In this document: positions 1-7,902 of the stretch, in pieces | How positions within the stretch are numbered: the stretch's first letter is position 1 | Layout: each line of letters begins with the position of its first letter | Source of the DNA: Flavobacteriales bacterium | GTDB lineage: Bacteria > Bacteroidota > Bacteroidia > Flavobacteriales_F > PHOS-HE28 | Direction: 5' to 3' | Length of the DNA stretch: 64,000 nucleotides | NCBI GenBank assembly: GCA_016700415.1 | Contig: CP065018.1 | Location: 1,054,001 to 1,118,000, forward strand | Made by a program: the position numbers and the translations under genes | Notes under the pieces: model-generated | Database searches by the model: none | The model's input: only the letters and a program-made list of their open reading frames with translations | What the model was told of the DNA's origin: nothing

Positions 1-371
1 CCGTCGTACGGTGTGATCATCACAGCGGGATAGCGCCCCACATGATCGGCCAGGCGTTCATACTCCTTGCGGTTCCGTGTGAAGACCTTTCGCTGGCCCT
101 TGCGCACCGCGCATGAAAGTTCATCATCGCCGGAGGGGGTCTCCATAGTCCCCTTTACCATGAACCACTCCTCCCCGTGCAGCACGTTGTGCATGTCCTG
201 CGGCTCGAAATAGCTCTTGCACATGGACAGGTAGTACACCGCGTCAAGCAGGTTCGTCTTGCCCGCGCCATTGGGCCCGATGAGGCAATTCACCTGCTTT
301 CCCAGTTCCAGGCCTGCCTCGCGGTGATTGCGGAACTGGAGCACGGAAAGGCGACTGAGCAGGACGTCCAT
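1..371 (-). CDS. recF: DNA replication/repair protein RecF (N-terminal part; runs off the window)
   Basis: RecF is an SMC-like ATPase that binds gapped DNA and helps load RecA for recombinational repair. The first 123 residues are visible. They begin with the typical leader (LSVLQFRNHREAGLEL) and hold a Walker A motif GPNGAGKTN at residues 32-40, followed by LLDAVYYLSMCKSY as in the family. The start ATG at 371 gives the usual N-terminus, with the ABC-type nucleotide-binding lobe beginning about 30 residues in. The C-terminal two thirds, including the signature motif and Walker B, lie outside the window. It is transcribed divergently from the TPR gene at 532. Identification rests on the motif and the flanking family-typical sequence. 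Confidence 0.9.
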   Translation of the reverse strand, partial: MDVLLSRLSVLQFRNHREAGLELGKQVNCLIGPNGAGKTNLLDAVYYLSMCKSYFEPQDMHNVLHGEEWFMVKGTMETPSGDDELSCAVRKGQRKVFTRNRKEYERLADHVGRYPAVMITPYD

Positions 372-494
372 GGGAATGGACCAAAGATAGGACCGGCCAT
401 CCCGTGCATCCTCCTCTCTCCCTGAAGAGTGCGCCCTGAAACCGTACGCGTGCCGGTCGTTGACGGGCGATGTCGCGGGTTCGCCCTGAACACC

Positions 495-502
495 TACTTT
501 TG
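495..502 (+). promoter_or_regulatory. Bacteroidota -7 box upstream of the TPR gene
   Basis: TACTTTTG matches the TAnnTTTG -7 consensus of the primary sigma factor in Bacteroidota exactly. It lies 30 bases before the ATG at 532. No convincing -33 TTTG was seen at the right spacing, so this is a motif match only. Confidence 0.45.
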
Positions 503-531
503 CGCACCACAAAAAAATCGGCTGATCGCAC

Positions 532-1212
532 ATGTCGAAGGAAGTAAACGAGGGCAAGGACCTGGATATCGGTGAGATCTACACCAAGAGCGAATTGTTC
601 CTGGAGAAGAACAAGACCCCGGTCACCATTGCGGTGGTGGCCGTGCTAGTGATCGTCGGCGGCCTGTTGGGCTACAAGAAGTTCGTCTCGGAGCCACGTG
701 CCAAGGAGGCCCAGGACATGATCTGGAAGGCCCAGTACTATTTCGAGATCGATTCGTTGGACCTCGCGCTCAATGGTGACGGGAATTTTCTCGGCTTCGC
801 ACAGGTGGCGGACGAATATGGTTCCACCACCACCGGCAACTTGGCCAAGTTCTACGTTGCGGTGATCAACCACCAGAAGGGCGAGTACGAAGCTGCGTTG
901 CAGTATTACAAGGACGCAGACCTCGGCGACGACGTGCTTCGCGTGATGGCCACGGGCAACCAGGGCGATGTGCTGGTGGAACTCGGCAAGCCTGTTGAGG
1001 CTGCCACGCAGTTCATGAAGGCCGCCGACATGGTGAAGAGCGATTACACCACCCCGATGTTCCTGATGAAGGCCGGCATCGTGTACCAGCAGCAGAACGA
1101 TTGGAAGAACGCGGCGAAGTGCTTCGGGCGCATCGCCTCCGACTACCCCGGCTCGCCGGACGCCAACACGGCGAAGAAGTATGCGGCCCGTGCCAAAGCC
1201 ATGGCGGGTTAG
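532..1212 (+). CDS. TPR-repeat membrane protein (YfgM-like)
   Basis: A 226-residue protein with a charged cytoplasmic N-terminus, one membrane anchor at about residues 31-47 (VTIAVVAVLVIVGGLLGY), and a C-terminal domain of tetratricopeptide helices. TPR-like helical pairs with A/G/Y spacing are visible from about residue 95 to the end (AKFYVAVINHQKGEYEAALQYY, then QGDVLVELGKPVEAATQF, then KAGIVYQQQNDWKNAAKCF). Such proteins act as envelope-facing scaffolds or chaperone partners; the exact role here is unknown. The gene stops two bases before the ribH ATG, so the two are almost certainly co-transcribed. This TPR-ribH pairing recurs in Flavobacteriia as far as I know. Confidence 0.8.
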   Translation: MSKEVNEGKDLDIGEIYTKSELFLEKNKTPVTIAVVAVLVIVGGLLGYKKFVSEPRAKEAQDMIWKAQYYFEIDSLDLALNGDGNFLGFAQVADEYGSTTTGNLAKFYVAVINHQKGEYEAALQYYKDADLGDDVLRVMATGNQGDVLVELGKPVEAATQFMKAADMVKSDYTTPMFLMKAGIVYQQQNDWKNAAKCFGRIASDYPGSPDANTAKKYAARAKAMAG

Positions 1213-1214
1213 GC

Positions 1215-1703
1215 ATGGCGACCACGGACCTGTCGAACTATGACGCTGCCGGTGTCCCTCGGGGCACCGGTCTGCGTTTGGGGCTGGTGGTGAGCGCTTG
1301 GAACCCGGAGATCACCGGGGCCATGCGCGACGGCGCGGTGGAGACCCTGCTCAAACACGGCGTCACCTTGAAGGATATTCATGAGGAACTCGTACCTGGC
1401 AGTTTTGAGCTGGCCTTGGGCGCACAGTTACTGCTGGAGCACCGTCCGCTGGACGGCGTGATCTGCATCGGCAGCGTGGTACGCGGCGAAACCCCTCACT
1501 TCGACTTCGTATGCCAGGCCACCGCCCAGGGCATCATGGACGTGGGTTTGAAGACCGGTCGCCCGGCGGTCTTCTGCGTGCTCACGGATGACAACATCGA
1601 GCAGGCCCGCGCACGAAGCGGCGGCAAACATGGCAACAAGGGCGTGGATGCCGCAGTGGCCCTGCTACGGATGGCGGCTTTGCGCCGGAAGCTTTCGGCG
1701 TAG
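1215..1703 (+). CDS. ribH: 6,7-dimethyl-8-ribityllumazine synthase
   Basis: This enzyme condenses 5-amino-6-ribitylamino-uracil with 3,4-dihydroxy-2-butanone 4-phosphate to make lumazine, the penultimate step of riboflavin synthesis. The 162-residue length fits the family. Visible hallmarks are the substrate-binding VPGSFELA at residues 60-67, GSVVRGETPHFD with catalytic His95, and FCVLTDDNIEQARARSGGKHGNKG near the end. The open frame extends upstream into the TPR gene, but the ATG two bases after the TPR stop gives the family-typical N-terminus (LRLGLVVSAWNPEIT). It is translationally close-coupled to the upstream gene. Confidence 0.95.
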   Translation: MATTDLSNYDAAGVPRGTGLRLGLVVSAWNPEITGAMRDGAVETLLKHGVTLKDIHEELVPGSFELALGAQLLLEHRPLDGVICIGSVVRGETPHFDFVCQATAQGIMDVGLKTGRPAVFCVLTDDNIEQARARSGGKHGNKGVDAAVALLRMAALRRKLSA

Positions 1704-1806
1704 TTGTCCATCATTCATTGCCGGGGGACTCGCCCAACGGTATTGCCCGGACATCACTTTTCGGTGGAATGCCGAGATCATCCGCCCGCAATACCGGCAT
1801 TTCCCC

Positions 1807-2460
1807 TCAAACCTCCGCCCCTAGGTCATAGATCTGTCGGACCTCCTCCAGTTTTCCCGGGAAATCGAAGTGCAGGTCAACCAGCTCACCGGTACGCATG
1901 TCGAACACCCAGGCATGTACCGTGGGCGTCTTGTTGCGCAGGTATGACTTCTGAAGCACTGCGGTCTTGATCACGTTGATGCATTGCTCCTCTACATTCA
2001 ATTCCACCAGTCGTCGATAGCGTTGTTCATCGTCTTTGATGGCGTCAAGCTCCACCCGGTGAAGGCGGTACGCGTCCCGGACGTGTCGGAGCCACGGATT
2101 TAACAGGCCCATGTCTTTCGCCTCCATGGCCGCCTTTACCCCTCCGCAACCATAATGGCCGCAGACCACCACATGCTTCACCTTCAGCGCACTGATGGCA
2201 AAATTGATCACGCTCAGCGCGTTCAGGTCGGCACTGCCCACAATGTTGGCGATGTTGCGATGGACGAAAACCTCGCCCGGACCTGCTCCCATGAGTTCCT
2301 CCGCCGTGGCGCGGCTATCGCTGCAACCGATATAGAGGATCTCCGGGTTCTGGCCCTCGGCCAACCGGGTGAAATAATCCTTGTCGACGGCCTTTTTCTC
2401 CGCGATCCATTTCCGGTTGTTTTCAAAAACTCGCTTGTAGAAATGATCGTTCTCAGCCAT
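1807..2460 (-). CDS. can: Beta-class carbonic anhydrase
   Basis: A zinc enzyme interconverting CO2 and bicarbonate, needed to supply bicarbonate to carboxylases. The 217-residue form starting MAENDHFYKRVFENN is chosen because an upstream in-frame ATG at 2541 adds 27 non-homologous residues (GTQRHFPDLW...). Zinc ligands are Cys46, His102 and Cys105, with the Asp48-Arg50 dyad in the CSDSR motif and the second site in HYGCGG. The VHRNIAN segment near residue 67 is also typical. It lies 87 bases downstream of folD on the same strand and may be read from it. Confidence 0.93.
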   Translation of the reverse strand: MAENDHFYKRVFENNRKWIAEKKAVDKDYFTRLAEGQNPEILYIGCSDSRATAEELMGAGPGEVFVHRNIANIVGSADLNALSVINFAISALKVKHVVVCGHYGCGGVKAAMEAKDMGLLNPWLRHVRDAYRLHRVELDAIKDDEQRYRRLVELNVEEQCINVIKTAVLQKSYLRNKTPTVHAWVFDMRTGELVDLHFDFPGKLEEVRQIYDLGAEV

Positions 2461-2547
2461 GTTGCAGGTCCAGTTTGGTTCAGTACGTGATCGCGCCCAA
2501 AGATCGGGGAAATGCCGTTGGGTTCCTCCAAATCGTCCCAAGGGGAT

Positions 2548-3435
2548 CTAGGAGCGTGCGGCCTTCAACGTGTTCAGGAGAAGGCTGGTCACCGTCATGG
2601 GTCCTACACCGCCGGGGACGGGTGTGATCCATGCACACTTTGGGGCCACCTCACTGAAGTTCACGTCGCCGGAGAGGCGATAGCCCCGTTTCCGGGATGG
2701 ATCGTCGACCCGGTGGATGCCTACGTCCACCACCACTGCGCCCTTCTTCACCATATCCGCCGTGATGAAGCCCGGCTTACCGATGGCCACGATGAGTATG
2801 TCCGCTTGGCGGGTGATGGAAGGCAGGTCCTGGGTACGGCTGTGGGTGATGGTAACAGTACAGTTGCCTGGGTCGGCATTACGGCTCATCAGGATGCTCA
2901 TGGGCGTGCCCACGATGTTGCTCCGCCCCACTACCACGCAATGCTTGCCCGAAGTGGGGATCTCGTAAAACTTCAGCAATTCCACGATGCCGTTAGGCGT
3001 GGCGGGCAGGAATCCCGGGAGCCCGAGCATCATGCGGCCCAGGTTCTGCGGATGGAAACCGTCGACGTCCTTCGAGGGGTCGATGGCCAAGGTGACGCGC
3101 TCCTCATCAATGTGCTTGGGCAGTGGCAATTGCACGATGAAGCCATCAACTTCCGCGTCCGCGTTCAGTTGCGCCACCAGTGCAAGCAACTCTACTTCGG
3201 TGGTGTCTACAGGCTTACGCAGCAATGTGCTCCGGAAACCCACTTCCTCGCAGGACTTCACTTTGCTGGACACATAGGTCTGGCTGGCGGCATCCTCACC
3301 CACAAGTACGGCGGCTAAGTGCGGTGACCTATTGCGCTTCCTCGTCACAAGGACCGCTTCGATCTTGATCTGTTCACGGATCGCGCTCGATGCACGCACG
3401 CCATCGAGGAGTTGATGGGTTTCCACTTCATTCAT
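2548..3435 (-). CDS. folD: Bifunctional methylenetetrahydrofolate dehydrogenase / methenyl-THF cyclohydrolase
   Basis: FolD interconverts 5,10-methylene-THF, 5,10-methenyl-THF and 10-formyl-THF using NADP, in cytosolic one-carbon metabolism. The 295-residue length is standard. The catalytic Tyr54-xxx-Lys58 pair is in SQTYVSSKVKSCEEVGF, the folate-site signature QLPLPKHID follows, the Rossmann part has VVVGRSNIVGTP, and the C-terminal signature PVPGGVGPMTV is present. It shares strand with the carbonic anhydrase downstream. The start at 3435 fits the family N-terminus reasonably. Confidence 0.95.
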   Translation of the reverse strand: MNEVETHQLLDGVRASSAIREQIKIEAVLVTRKRNRSPHLAAVLVGEDAASQTYVSSKVKSCEEVGFRSTLLRKPVDTTEVELLALVAQLNADAEVDGFIVQLPLPKHIDEERVTLAIDPSKDVDGFHPQNLGRMMLGLPGFLPATPNGIVELLKFYEIPTSGKHCVVVGRSNIVGTPMSILMSRNADPGNCTVTITHSRTQDLPSITRQADILIVAIGKPGFITADMVKKGAVVVDVGIHRVDDPSRKRGYRLSGDVNFSEVAPKCAWITPVPGGVGPMTVTSLLLNTLKAARS

Positions 3436-3501
3436 GGCCCGCGAAGGTATGTGTTGCGGCCTCCGTTAGCCCGGGATCGACCTCCATCAGCCTCCGAACC
3501 C

Positions 3502-3933
3502 TCAAAGCTTCACCGCATGCTTCAACAGAAATTCGCGAGCACCCAGCACTTCCATTTCCGAGAAGTGGAAATCGTTCTTGTCGTAGGTCACGATGCAGGT
3601 ACACTTCGCATCAACGGCCGAGTAGTACTCAAGGCCGTCCTCAAAGTCATGTACCTTCTTGTTCGCGATGGTCCGCTTGGCCGAAGTGCCGTCCACTTTG
3701 GTGATCTTCAGCTTCTCCAACAGCAACGCGATCTTTTTCTTGGCCAACTGCTTGCCGTTCTTCTTCTCCGCGAAATAGGCTCCGATGGCGAGGCAAAGCG
3801 GCGACGTGTAGACCTCGAAGCGGTTATCGTCCGCCAAGCTCAGCACACGGGCAGATTCCGTGAATCGCGGGTACTCGTTGCAGAGCACCGTGACGAGGAT
3901 GTTGGCGTCAAGAAAGATGCGTTGGGTTGGCAT
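3502..3933 (-). CDS. PIN-domain protein (VapC-like toxin candidate)
   Basis: A 143-residue PIN-fold ribonuclease candidate. The acidic set typical of PIN domains is visible: Asp9 in IFLDAN, Asp96/Glu98/Asp99 in HDFEDGLEYYSA, and Asp118 in VTYDKNDF. The ATG at 3933 is preferred; the open frame continues 26 codons upstream into the palindromic spacer, giving unlikely residues. The gene follows the antitoxin-like ORF at 4045-4305 on the same strand, after a 111-base spacer that holds an inverted repeat. That order (antitoxin first) fits a type II toxin-antitoxin pair, although such pairs usually overlap or abut. Toxicity is an inference. Confidence 0.75.
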   Translation of the reverse strand: MPTQRIFLDANILVTVLCNEYPRFTESARVLSLADDNRFEVYTSPLCLAIGAYFAEKKNGKQLAKKKIALLLEKLKITKVDGTSAKRTIANKKVHDFEDGLEYYSAVDAKCTCIVTYDKNDFHFSEMEVLGAREFLLKHAVKL

Positions 3934-3945
3934 GGGGAAGAATTT

Positions 3946-4034
3946 ACCGCCACGACGCAAAGGCGCAACGGGAACGCCACGTTGGTATTTGAATTTGTGT
4001 TGCGACCTCATTGCGTTCGTTGCGTCGTGGCGGT
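3946..4034. repeat. Inverted repeat between the PIN toxin and its antitoxin
   Basis: ACCGCCACGACGCAA near 3948-3962 is matched by its exact reverse complement near 4019-4033, with about 55 bases between. The arms resemble the dispersed accAcgaaGgcacaaagg-type repeat common in Bacteroidota intergenic DNA, a relative of which lies at 15199-15228. It probably inserted between two genes that were originally closer. Confidence 0.55.
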
Positions 4035-4044
4035 GAAGTGAATT

Positions 4045-4305
4045 TCAACGCCGCTTCCGGCTTTCGAGGTAATCCTTCTTCACGCTCTTCGCGCTGTTCT
4101 TGCGCACGTATTCCACCTCGCCTTCGCTGACCATGTTCACCCAATCGGAAACGGGCAGGTCATCCAAGCTGCGGTACTGGCGATCGACCACCTTGCTGAG
4201 CAGGAACTCAGTAAGCCGTGAGAGGCTGATGTTATTGGCTTCCGCAAAGGCCTTCGCTTGCGCGATGACCTGCTGATCGAAGCTGAGGGTGATCTTGGAA
4301 TCCAT
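4045..4305 (-). CDS. Antitoxin-like DNA-binding protein (DUF6364-type)
   Basis: An 86-residue protein beginning MDSKITLSFDQQVIAQAKAFAEANNISLSRLTEFLLSKV, the usual pattern of short ribbon-helix-helix-type antitoxins: a beta strand, then a helix with regularly spaced hydrophobic residues. The basic C-terminus (KSVKKDYLESRKRR) would bind the partner toxin or DNA. The ATG at 4305 is chosen over 4434 because the upstream 43 codons read through an AT-rich, promoter-like stretch. It precedes the PIN gene in the same direction. The family assignment is by overall pattern and is less certain than the pairing. Confidence 0.7.
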   Translation of the reverse strand: MDSKITLSFDQQVIAQAKAFAEANNISLSRLTEFLLSKVVDRQYRSLDDLPVSDWVNMVSEGEVEYVRKNSAKSVKKDYLESRKRR

Positions 4306-4480
4306 GGCTGCGGTGTTTATACGGCGAATGTATACATTTAATACGTATAAAATGCTAAACCGAACGAGCGCAAATATTTCGTCAGAACGCAGGTACTGTG
4401 TTAACATGCAAGTGTCCTGTCGATTTATTTTCAACTATCTTTAAACCTCCAAAGGAAGTTGCTGCAAAGCACTATCCTGT

Positions 4481-4513
4481 GTAGCCTGGGCATTGTTCCG
4501 GGCTACCTTTTTT
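4481..4513 (+). terminator. Rho-independent terminator-like hairpin at the IS110 3' flank
   Basis: GTAGCC and GGCTAC can pair around a 14-base loop, followed on the plus strand by a run of seven T. Its polarity is opposite to the transposase gene, whose stop codon it touches. It may block outside transcription from entering the element antisense, or belong to the element end. Confidence 0.5.
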
Positions 4514-4938
4514 TAGTGGTAGTCCTTCTCATAGACCAAGTCGTTTTTCCAGAGGGTGTACATCAGGATCAGTAGTTTACGCTGGACGGCCACCTGCGCC
4601 TTCATCGGTATCCCCGTTTTGGCCTTAATGCGCTCTTTCAACGCTTTGAACTCGGGAATGTGCTTGGATGCGCTCAAGGCGGGCATGTGCATGTGGTGGC
4701 GCATGTACCTGTTGCCCTTCTTGGAGATACGCGTCTTGCTTAGCACTGATGTGCCCGATTCATTGTGTACGATGTCGTAGCCAGCATAGCTGGTGAGCTG
4801 CTTGGCGCTTTTGAACTCTTTGAACCCGTTGGTCTCCGCCACTATGGCCGCCACTGTGGTGATGCCGCATCCCGGAATGGTGCGAAGTTTGTTCACCTTG
4901 GCTTCAATTTCCGGATCGCTCTTCACCACTTTCTCCAT
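4513..4938 (-). pseudogene. IS110 transposase, C-terminal half (Transposase_20 domain)
   Basis: The 141 codons carry the helix-hairpin-helix signature RTIPGCGITTVAAIVAETNGF, then YAGYDIVHNESGTS with the conserved serine (about residue 61 of this ORF), and the basic KKGNRYMRHHMHMPA segment. This is the second half of a transposase that in relatives is a single chain of roughly 330 residues. It overlaps the N-terminal ORF by 16 bases in the -1 frame, so the protein could be made only by frameshifting, or the gene is dead, or the consensus has an error. Confidence 0.75.
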
Positions 4939-5510
4939 TCCTTACTGAGTATCGCGATTTCCTTTTCCAGCACGGCAATGACCTTCTTGCTGCTCTTCTT
5001 GATATCCGCTGGTACACCATGCGCATAATCCTTGCTATGAAGGATGTTGGTGATGGCCGTCTTCTGTTCTTGTAGCTGTACCCGGTAGCGACTGAAATCG
5101 CGCATCCGCTTGATGACGAGTTCAGCCGGATTCCATGGCCGATGCTCTCGCTCCACACCGAAGCGGGCCAACAACTTGGCATCGATCGCATCGGTCTTCG
5201 ACTTCGAATTCAGGCTTGCTGCGAAGTGCTTGAATTTGTTGGGCAGCACTACATGCACCTGCTTGCCGGCACGATGAAGGTGATGTGCCAGCTTTTCATG
5301 ATACACTCCTGTGGCCTCCATCAGGAACACCAATGGTGCATTTTTGTCCATCTCACTGGTTGCCCATCTCACCAGTTGGTTGAAGCCTGTCTTCGCATTG
5401 TCGAACTTCTTCGCCGTGGTACAGGACAGCTTGTTATCTTCTCCTTTGGTGGCAAAGGCCACTTTGAAGTCATTTTTGGCGATGTCTACTCCTACGCATT
5501 GTACTTTCAT
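4923..5510 (-). pseudogene. IS110 transposase, N-terminal half (DEDD RuvC-like domain)
   Basis: The 195 codons starting MKVQCVGVDIAKNDFKV hold the full DEDD acidic set: Asp9, Glu65 in LMEATGVYHE, Asp107 and Asp110 in SKTDAIDAKLLARF. The reading frame ends at TGA (4923-4925) just after EKEIAILSKEWRKW, where the intact protein would continue into the C-terminal ORF. The A-rich run AGAAAG lies right at the junction, where slipping back one base after the AAG codon would restore VVKSDPEIEAK. An upstream in-frame ATG at 5561 exists, but MKVQ is the family start. Confidence 0.75.
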
Positions 5511-5798
5511 CGTGTTGGGGGTTTGAACTGTGATCGAACGGATCCACGACATGTCACCCATCTCCCTATCGAAATTCCTTTTACTTTATTCGGGCTCGAT
5601 CGCTCGGCCTTAAGTACTGTTCCTTCTCTTGAAGATGCCAAGCGTGCAGGCCATTCCTGCGTCACGGTGTAGCGGAGTGCTCACCTAGGGTCCCATGGCC
5701 TTACACGCCGAGGCGGCACATCATGTATGAACATCAATGTAACCACCCGGATCGGACTGAACGGAGAACTCCGTCGTCTTCACTTCGGCAAACATAAA

Positions 5799-5823
5799 AG
5801 GGTCCCGAAACGGAGACCCTGCG
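5799..5823. repeat. Orphan REP hairpin matching the RAYT-linked repeats at 39 kb
   Basis: The 25 bases AGGGTC-ccgaaacgga-GACCCTGCG form a stem-loop and are identical to positions 39742-39766 beside the REP-associated transposase. No transposase gene is present here, so this is a dispersed copy. The rest of 5721-5954 shows no convincing gene. Confidence 0.75.
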
Positions 5824-5954
5824 AGAGGGTAAAGGCAGATGGCACACTGACGAGGCCCCGTCTTAAGGCCGGGGTGAGTATGCACCCAACTCCCGCGTTC
5901 CTCGAACTGCTATCAGCTTGTTCACTGCCTCCGCATGTTGCCACAACCCTTGGA

Positions 5955-6290
5955 TCAATGCTTTGGCTTGCGCATCACCCAGACGTATTCTGTGGTGCCA
6001 TAGGTGGACGTGCTGTAGACATATACATCCGTGTCAAAAAGCGACCATCCCTGTGCTTCCATTTCCTGGACTCGCTTGAAGAACTCCTGCAGGTCTGATG
6101 AGAAGTCCTTCGACTCCGTCTTCTTCATGTCGATTGCCTCCGTGGGCATTCCATTGGAAGTAATCGTGATCTGGCGCACTTTCAACGCGTAGTTGTTGCT
6201 GTAGTTCACGGTCAAGTAGTCGTACACCGTGTTCTGTGCGGAAGCGTAGCATGCGAAAAGCGCAAACGCTAGAGTCAAGATGGTCTTCAT
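5955..6290 (-). CDS. Small secreted protein of unknown function
   Basis: A 111-residue protein with a clear Sec signal peptide (MKTILTLAFALFACYASAQ) and a mature domain opening NTVYDYLTVNYSNNYALKVRQITITSNG. It looks like a compact alpha/beta domain ending in strand-rich sequence (VYVYSTSTYGTTEYVWVMRKP). An opening of the same kind, QNTIYSYAIGNW, follows the signal peptide of the protein at 48731, which hints at a loose similarity that cannot be tested here. The start is set at the signal-peptide Met, not the longer frame at 6350. It lies 60 bases downstream of ffh's stop, on the same strand. I do not recognise a family. Confidence 0.65.
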   Translation of the reverse strand: MKTILTLAFALFACYASAQNTVYDYLTVNYSNNYALKVRQITITSNGMPTEAIDMKKTESKDFSSDLQEFFKRVQEMEAQGWSLFDTDVYVYSTSTYGTTEYVWVMRKPKH

Positions 6291-6350
6291 TCTGTTCCAA
6301 GGATTGCGTTTAGGGATTTGAGCAACACCGTCTCGACCTCGAAGATACAA

Positions 6351-7691
6351 TCACCTCCGCATCCCTTGCGCCTGTTGCATCCGTTGCATCATCGCTTGCA
6401 TTTTGCTCTTGTCGCCCATCATCTTCATCATCTTGCGGGTCTCGTCGAACTGCTTCATCAGCTTGTTCACCTCGGCCACATTGGTACCGCTGCCTGCCGC
6501 AATGCGCTGGCGGCGGCTGCCGTTGATCACGCTCGGAGTGTTCCGCTCCGTGGGCGTCATGCTGCGGATGATGGCCTCGATGCCTTTGAACGCGTCGTCG
6601 GGGATGTCCAAATTCTTCATGGCCTTGCCCACGCCGGGGATCATGCCCATGAGGTCCTTCATGTTGCCCATCTTTTTGATCTGCTGGATCTGCTCCAAGA
6701 AATCATCGAAGCCGAACTGGTCCTTGGCGATCTTCTTCTGCAGCGCCCGCGCCTGCTGCTCATCGAACTGCTCCTGTGCGCGTTCCACCAACGACACCAC
6801 GTCACCCATGCCGAGGATGCGCCCCGCCATACGGTCCGGGTGGAACTCGTCCAGCGCTTCCATCTTCTCGCCGGTGCCGATGAACTTGATCGGCTTGTCC
6901 ACAACGCTACGAATGGTGAGTGCCGCACCACCGCGGGTATCGCCGTCGAGCTTCGTCAGCACCACACCGTCGATATTCAACCGGTCATTGAACGCTTTGG
7001 CCGTGTTCACCGCGTCCTGACCCGTCATGGCATCCACCACGAAGAGCGTCTCCTGCGGATCGATCGCCTTCTTGATCGCGGCGATCTCGTCCATCATCTT
7101 CTCATCGATGGCCAACCGGCCGGCGGTGTCGATGATGACGGCGGTGAAACCGTGCTGCTTGGCGTGCGCGATGGCGTTCTTCGCAATGCTGACAGGGTCT
7201 TTGTTCTCGCGCTCGCTGTACACTTCGATCTCCAACTGCTTGCCTAATGTTTCCAACTGGTCAATAGCGGCCGGGCGATACACGTCGGCTGCGGTGAGCA
7301 ATACGCGCTTGCCCTTCTTTCGGATATAGTTGCCGAGCTTTCCGCTGAAGGTGGTCTTCCCCGATCCTTGGAGGCCGCTCATCAAGATCACTGTGGGGTT
7401 TCCACCGAGGTTGATGCCAGCGTTCTTGCCGCCCATCAGCGCGGCCAGCTCGTCGTTGGTGATCTTGGTGAGGAGCTGCCCCGGGCTCACGGACGTCAGC
7501 ACGTTCTGCCCCAGCGCTTTGGTCTTCACACGGTCGGTGAAGTCCTTGGCGGTCTTGAAATTCACGTCGGCGTCCAATAAGGCGCGCCGCACCTCCTTCA
7601 TGGTCTCGGCCACATTGATCTCCGTGATCTGCCCGTGGCCCTTCAGTACTTTGAAGGCACGCTCCAACTTGTCACTTAAATTCTCGAACAT
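6351..7691 (-). CDS. ffh: Signal recognition particle protein Ffh
   Basis: Ffh is the GTPase of the signal recognition particle; with 4.5S RNA it binds signal sequences of nascent membrane proteins and hands ribosomes to FtsY. The 446-residue chain has an N domain (MFENLSDKLERAFKVLKGHG), the G domain with P-loop GLQGSGKT at 106-113, DTAGR and TKLDGD, and a methionine-rich M domain at the C-terminus (KMMKMMGDKSKMQAMMQRMQQAQGMRR). All expected motifs are intact. The promoter would lie in 7692-7900, which it shares with the divergent small gene at 7903. Confidence 0.97.
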   Translation of the reverse strand: MFENLSDKLERAFKVLKGHGQITEINVAETMKEVRRALLDADVNFKTAKDFTDRVKTKALGQNVLTSVSPGQLLTKITNDELAALMGGKNAGINLGGNPTVILMSGLQGSGKTTFSGKLGNYIRKKGKRVLLTAADVYRPAAIDQLETLGKQLEIEVYSERENKDPVSIAKNAIAHAKQHGFTAVIIDTAGRLAIDEKMMDEIAAIKKAIDPQETLFVVDAMTGQDAVNTAKAFNDRLNIDGVVLTKLDGDTRGGAALTIRSVVDKPIKFIGTGEKMEALDEFHPDRMAGRILGMGDVVSLVERAQEQFDEQQARALQKKIAKDQFGFDDFLEQIQQIKKMGNMKDLMGMIPGVGKAMKNLDIPDDAFKGIEAIIRSMTPTERNTPSVINGSRRQRIAAGSGTNVAEVNKLMKQFDETRKMMKMMGDKSKMQAMMQRMQQAQGMRR

Positions 7692-7902
7692 CGGCTTGCT
7701 TTTCTAAAGGACCGCGAAGATAACCGGTGGAATGGCGAACATCCTTCCCCAGCAAGGTCTTCGCTTCAGGACCTTGCGCCACCTCTATTTCATGGAACCT
7801 CTCCATGACCGAGAACGTCCGCGCGCGCATGCCGAAGGAGATCTGTGCTACTTTCGTATAGCTTGACCGTCCACTGAGCTATACACCTCCAGTCGAACAC
7901 CC

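Larger units (their letters stand above)
4513..5720 (-). mobile_element. IS110-family insertion sequence (transposase in two frames)
   Basis: The element encodes a DEDD/serine-type IS110 recombinase split into an N-terminal RuvC-like ORF and a C-terminal Transposase_20 ORF. IS110 elements lack terminal inverted repeats, so the ends cannot be fixed; the coding part is 4513-5510 and the upstream non-coding end is tentatively drawn to 5720. In known members such a non-coding end is transcribed as a bridge RNA. Small hairpins are visible there (for example GCAGG-ccatt-CCTGC at 5646-5660), but no RNA can be proved from sequence alone. The surrounding patch is lower in GC than its neighbours by eye. 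Confidence 0.7.

Noticed and set aside
5727..6098. A 123-codon plus-strand frame around the REP at 5799
   Set aside because: Reads through the REP hairpin and overlaps the secreted-protein gene on the other strand; low-complexity content.
6318..7247. A 309-codon plus-strand frame opposite ffh
   Set aside because: His- and Leu-rich antisense shadow of ffh; ffh motifs are intact.
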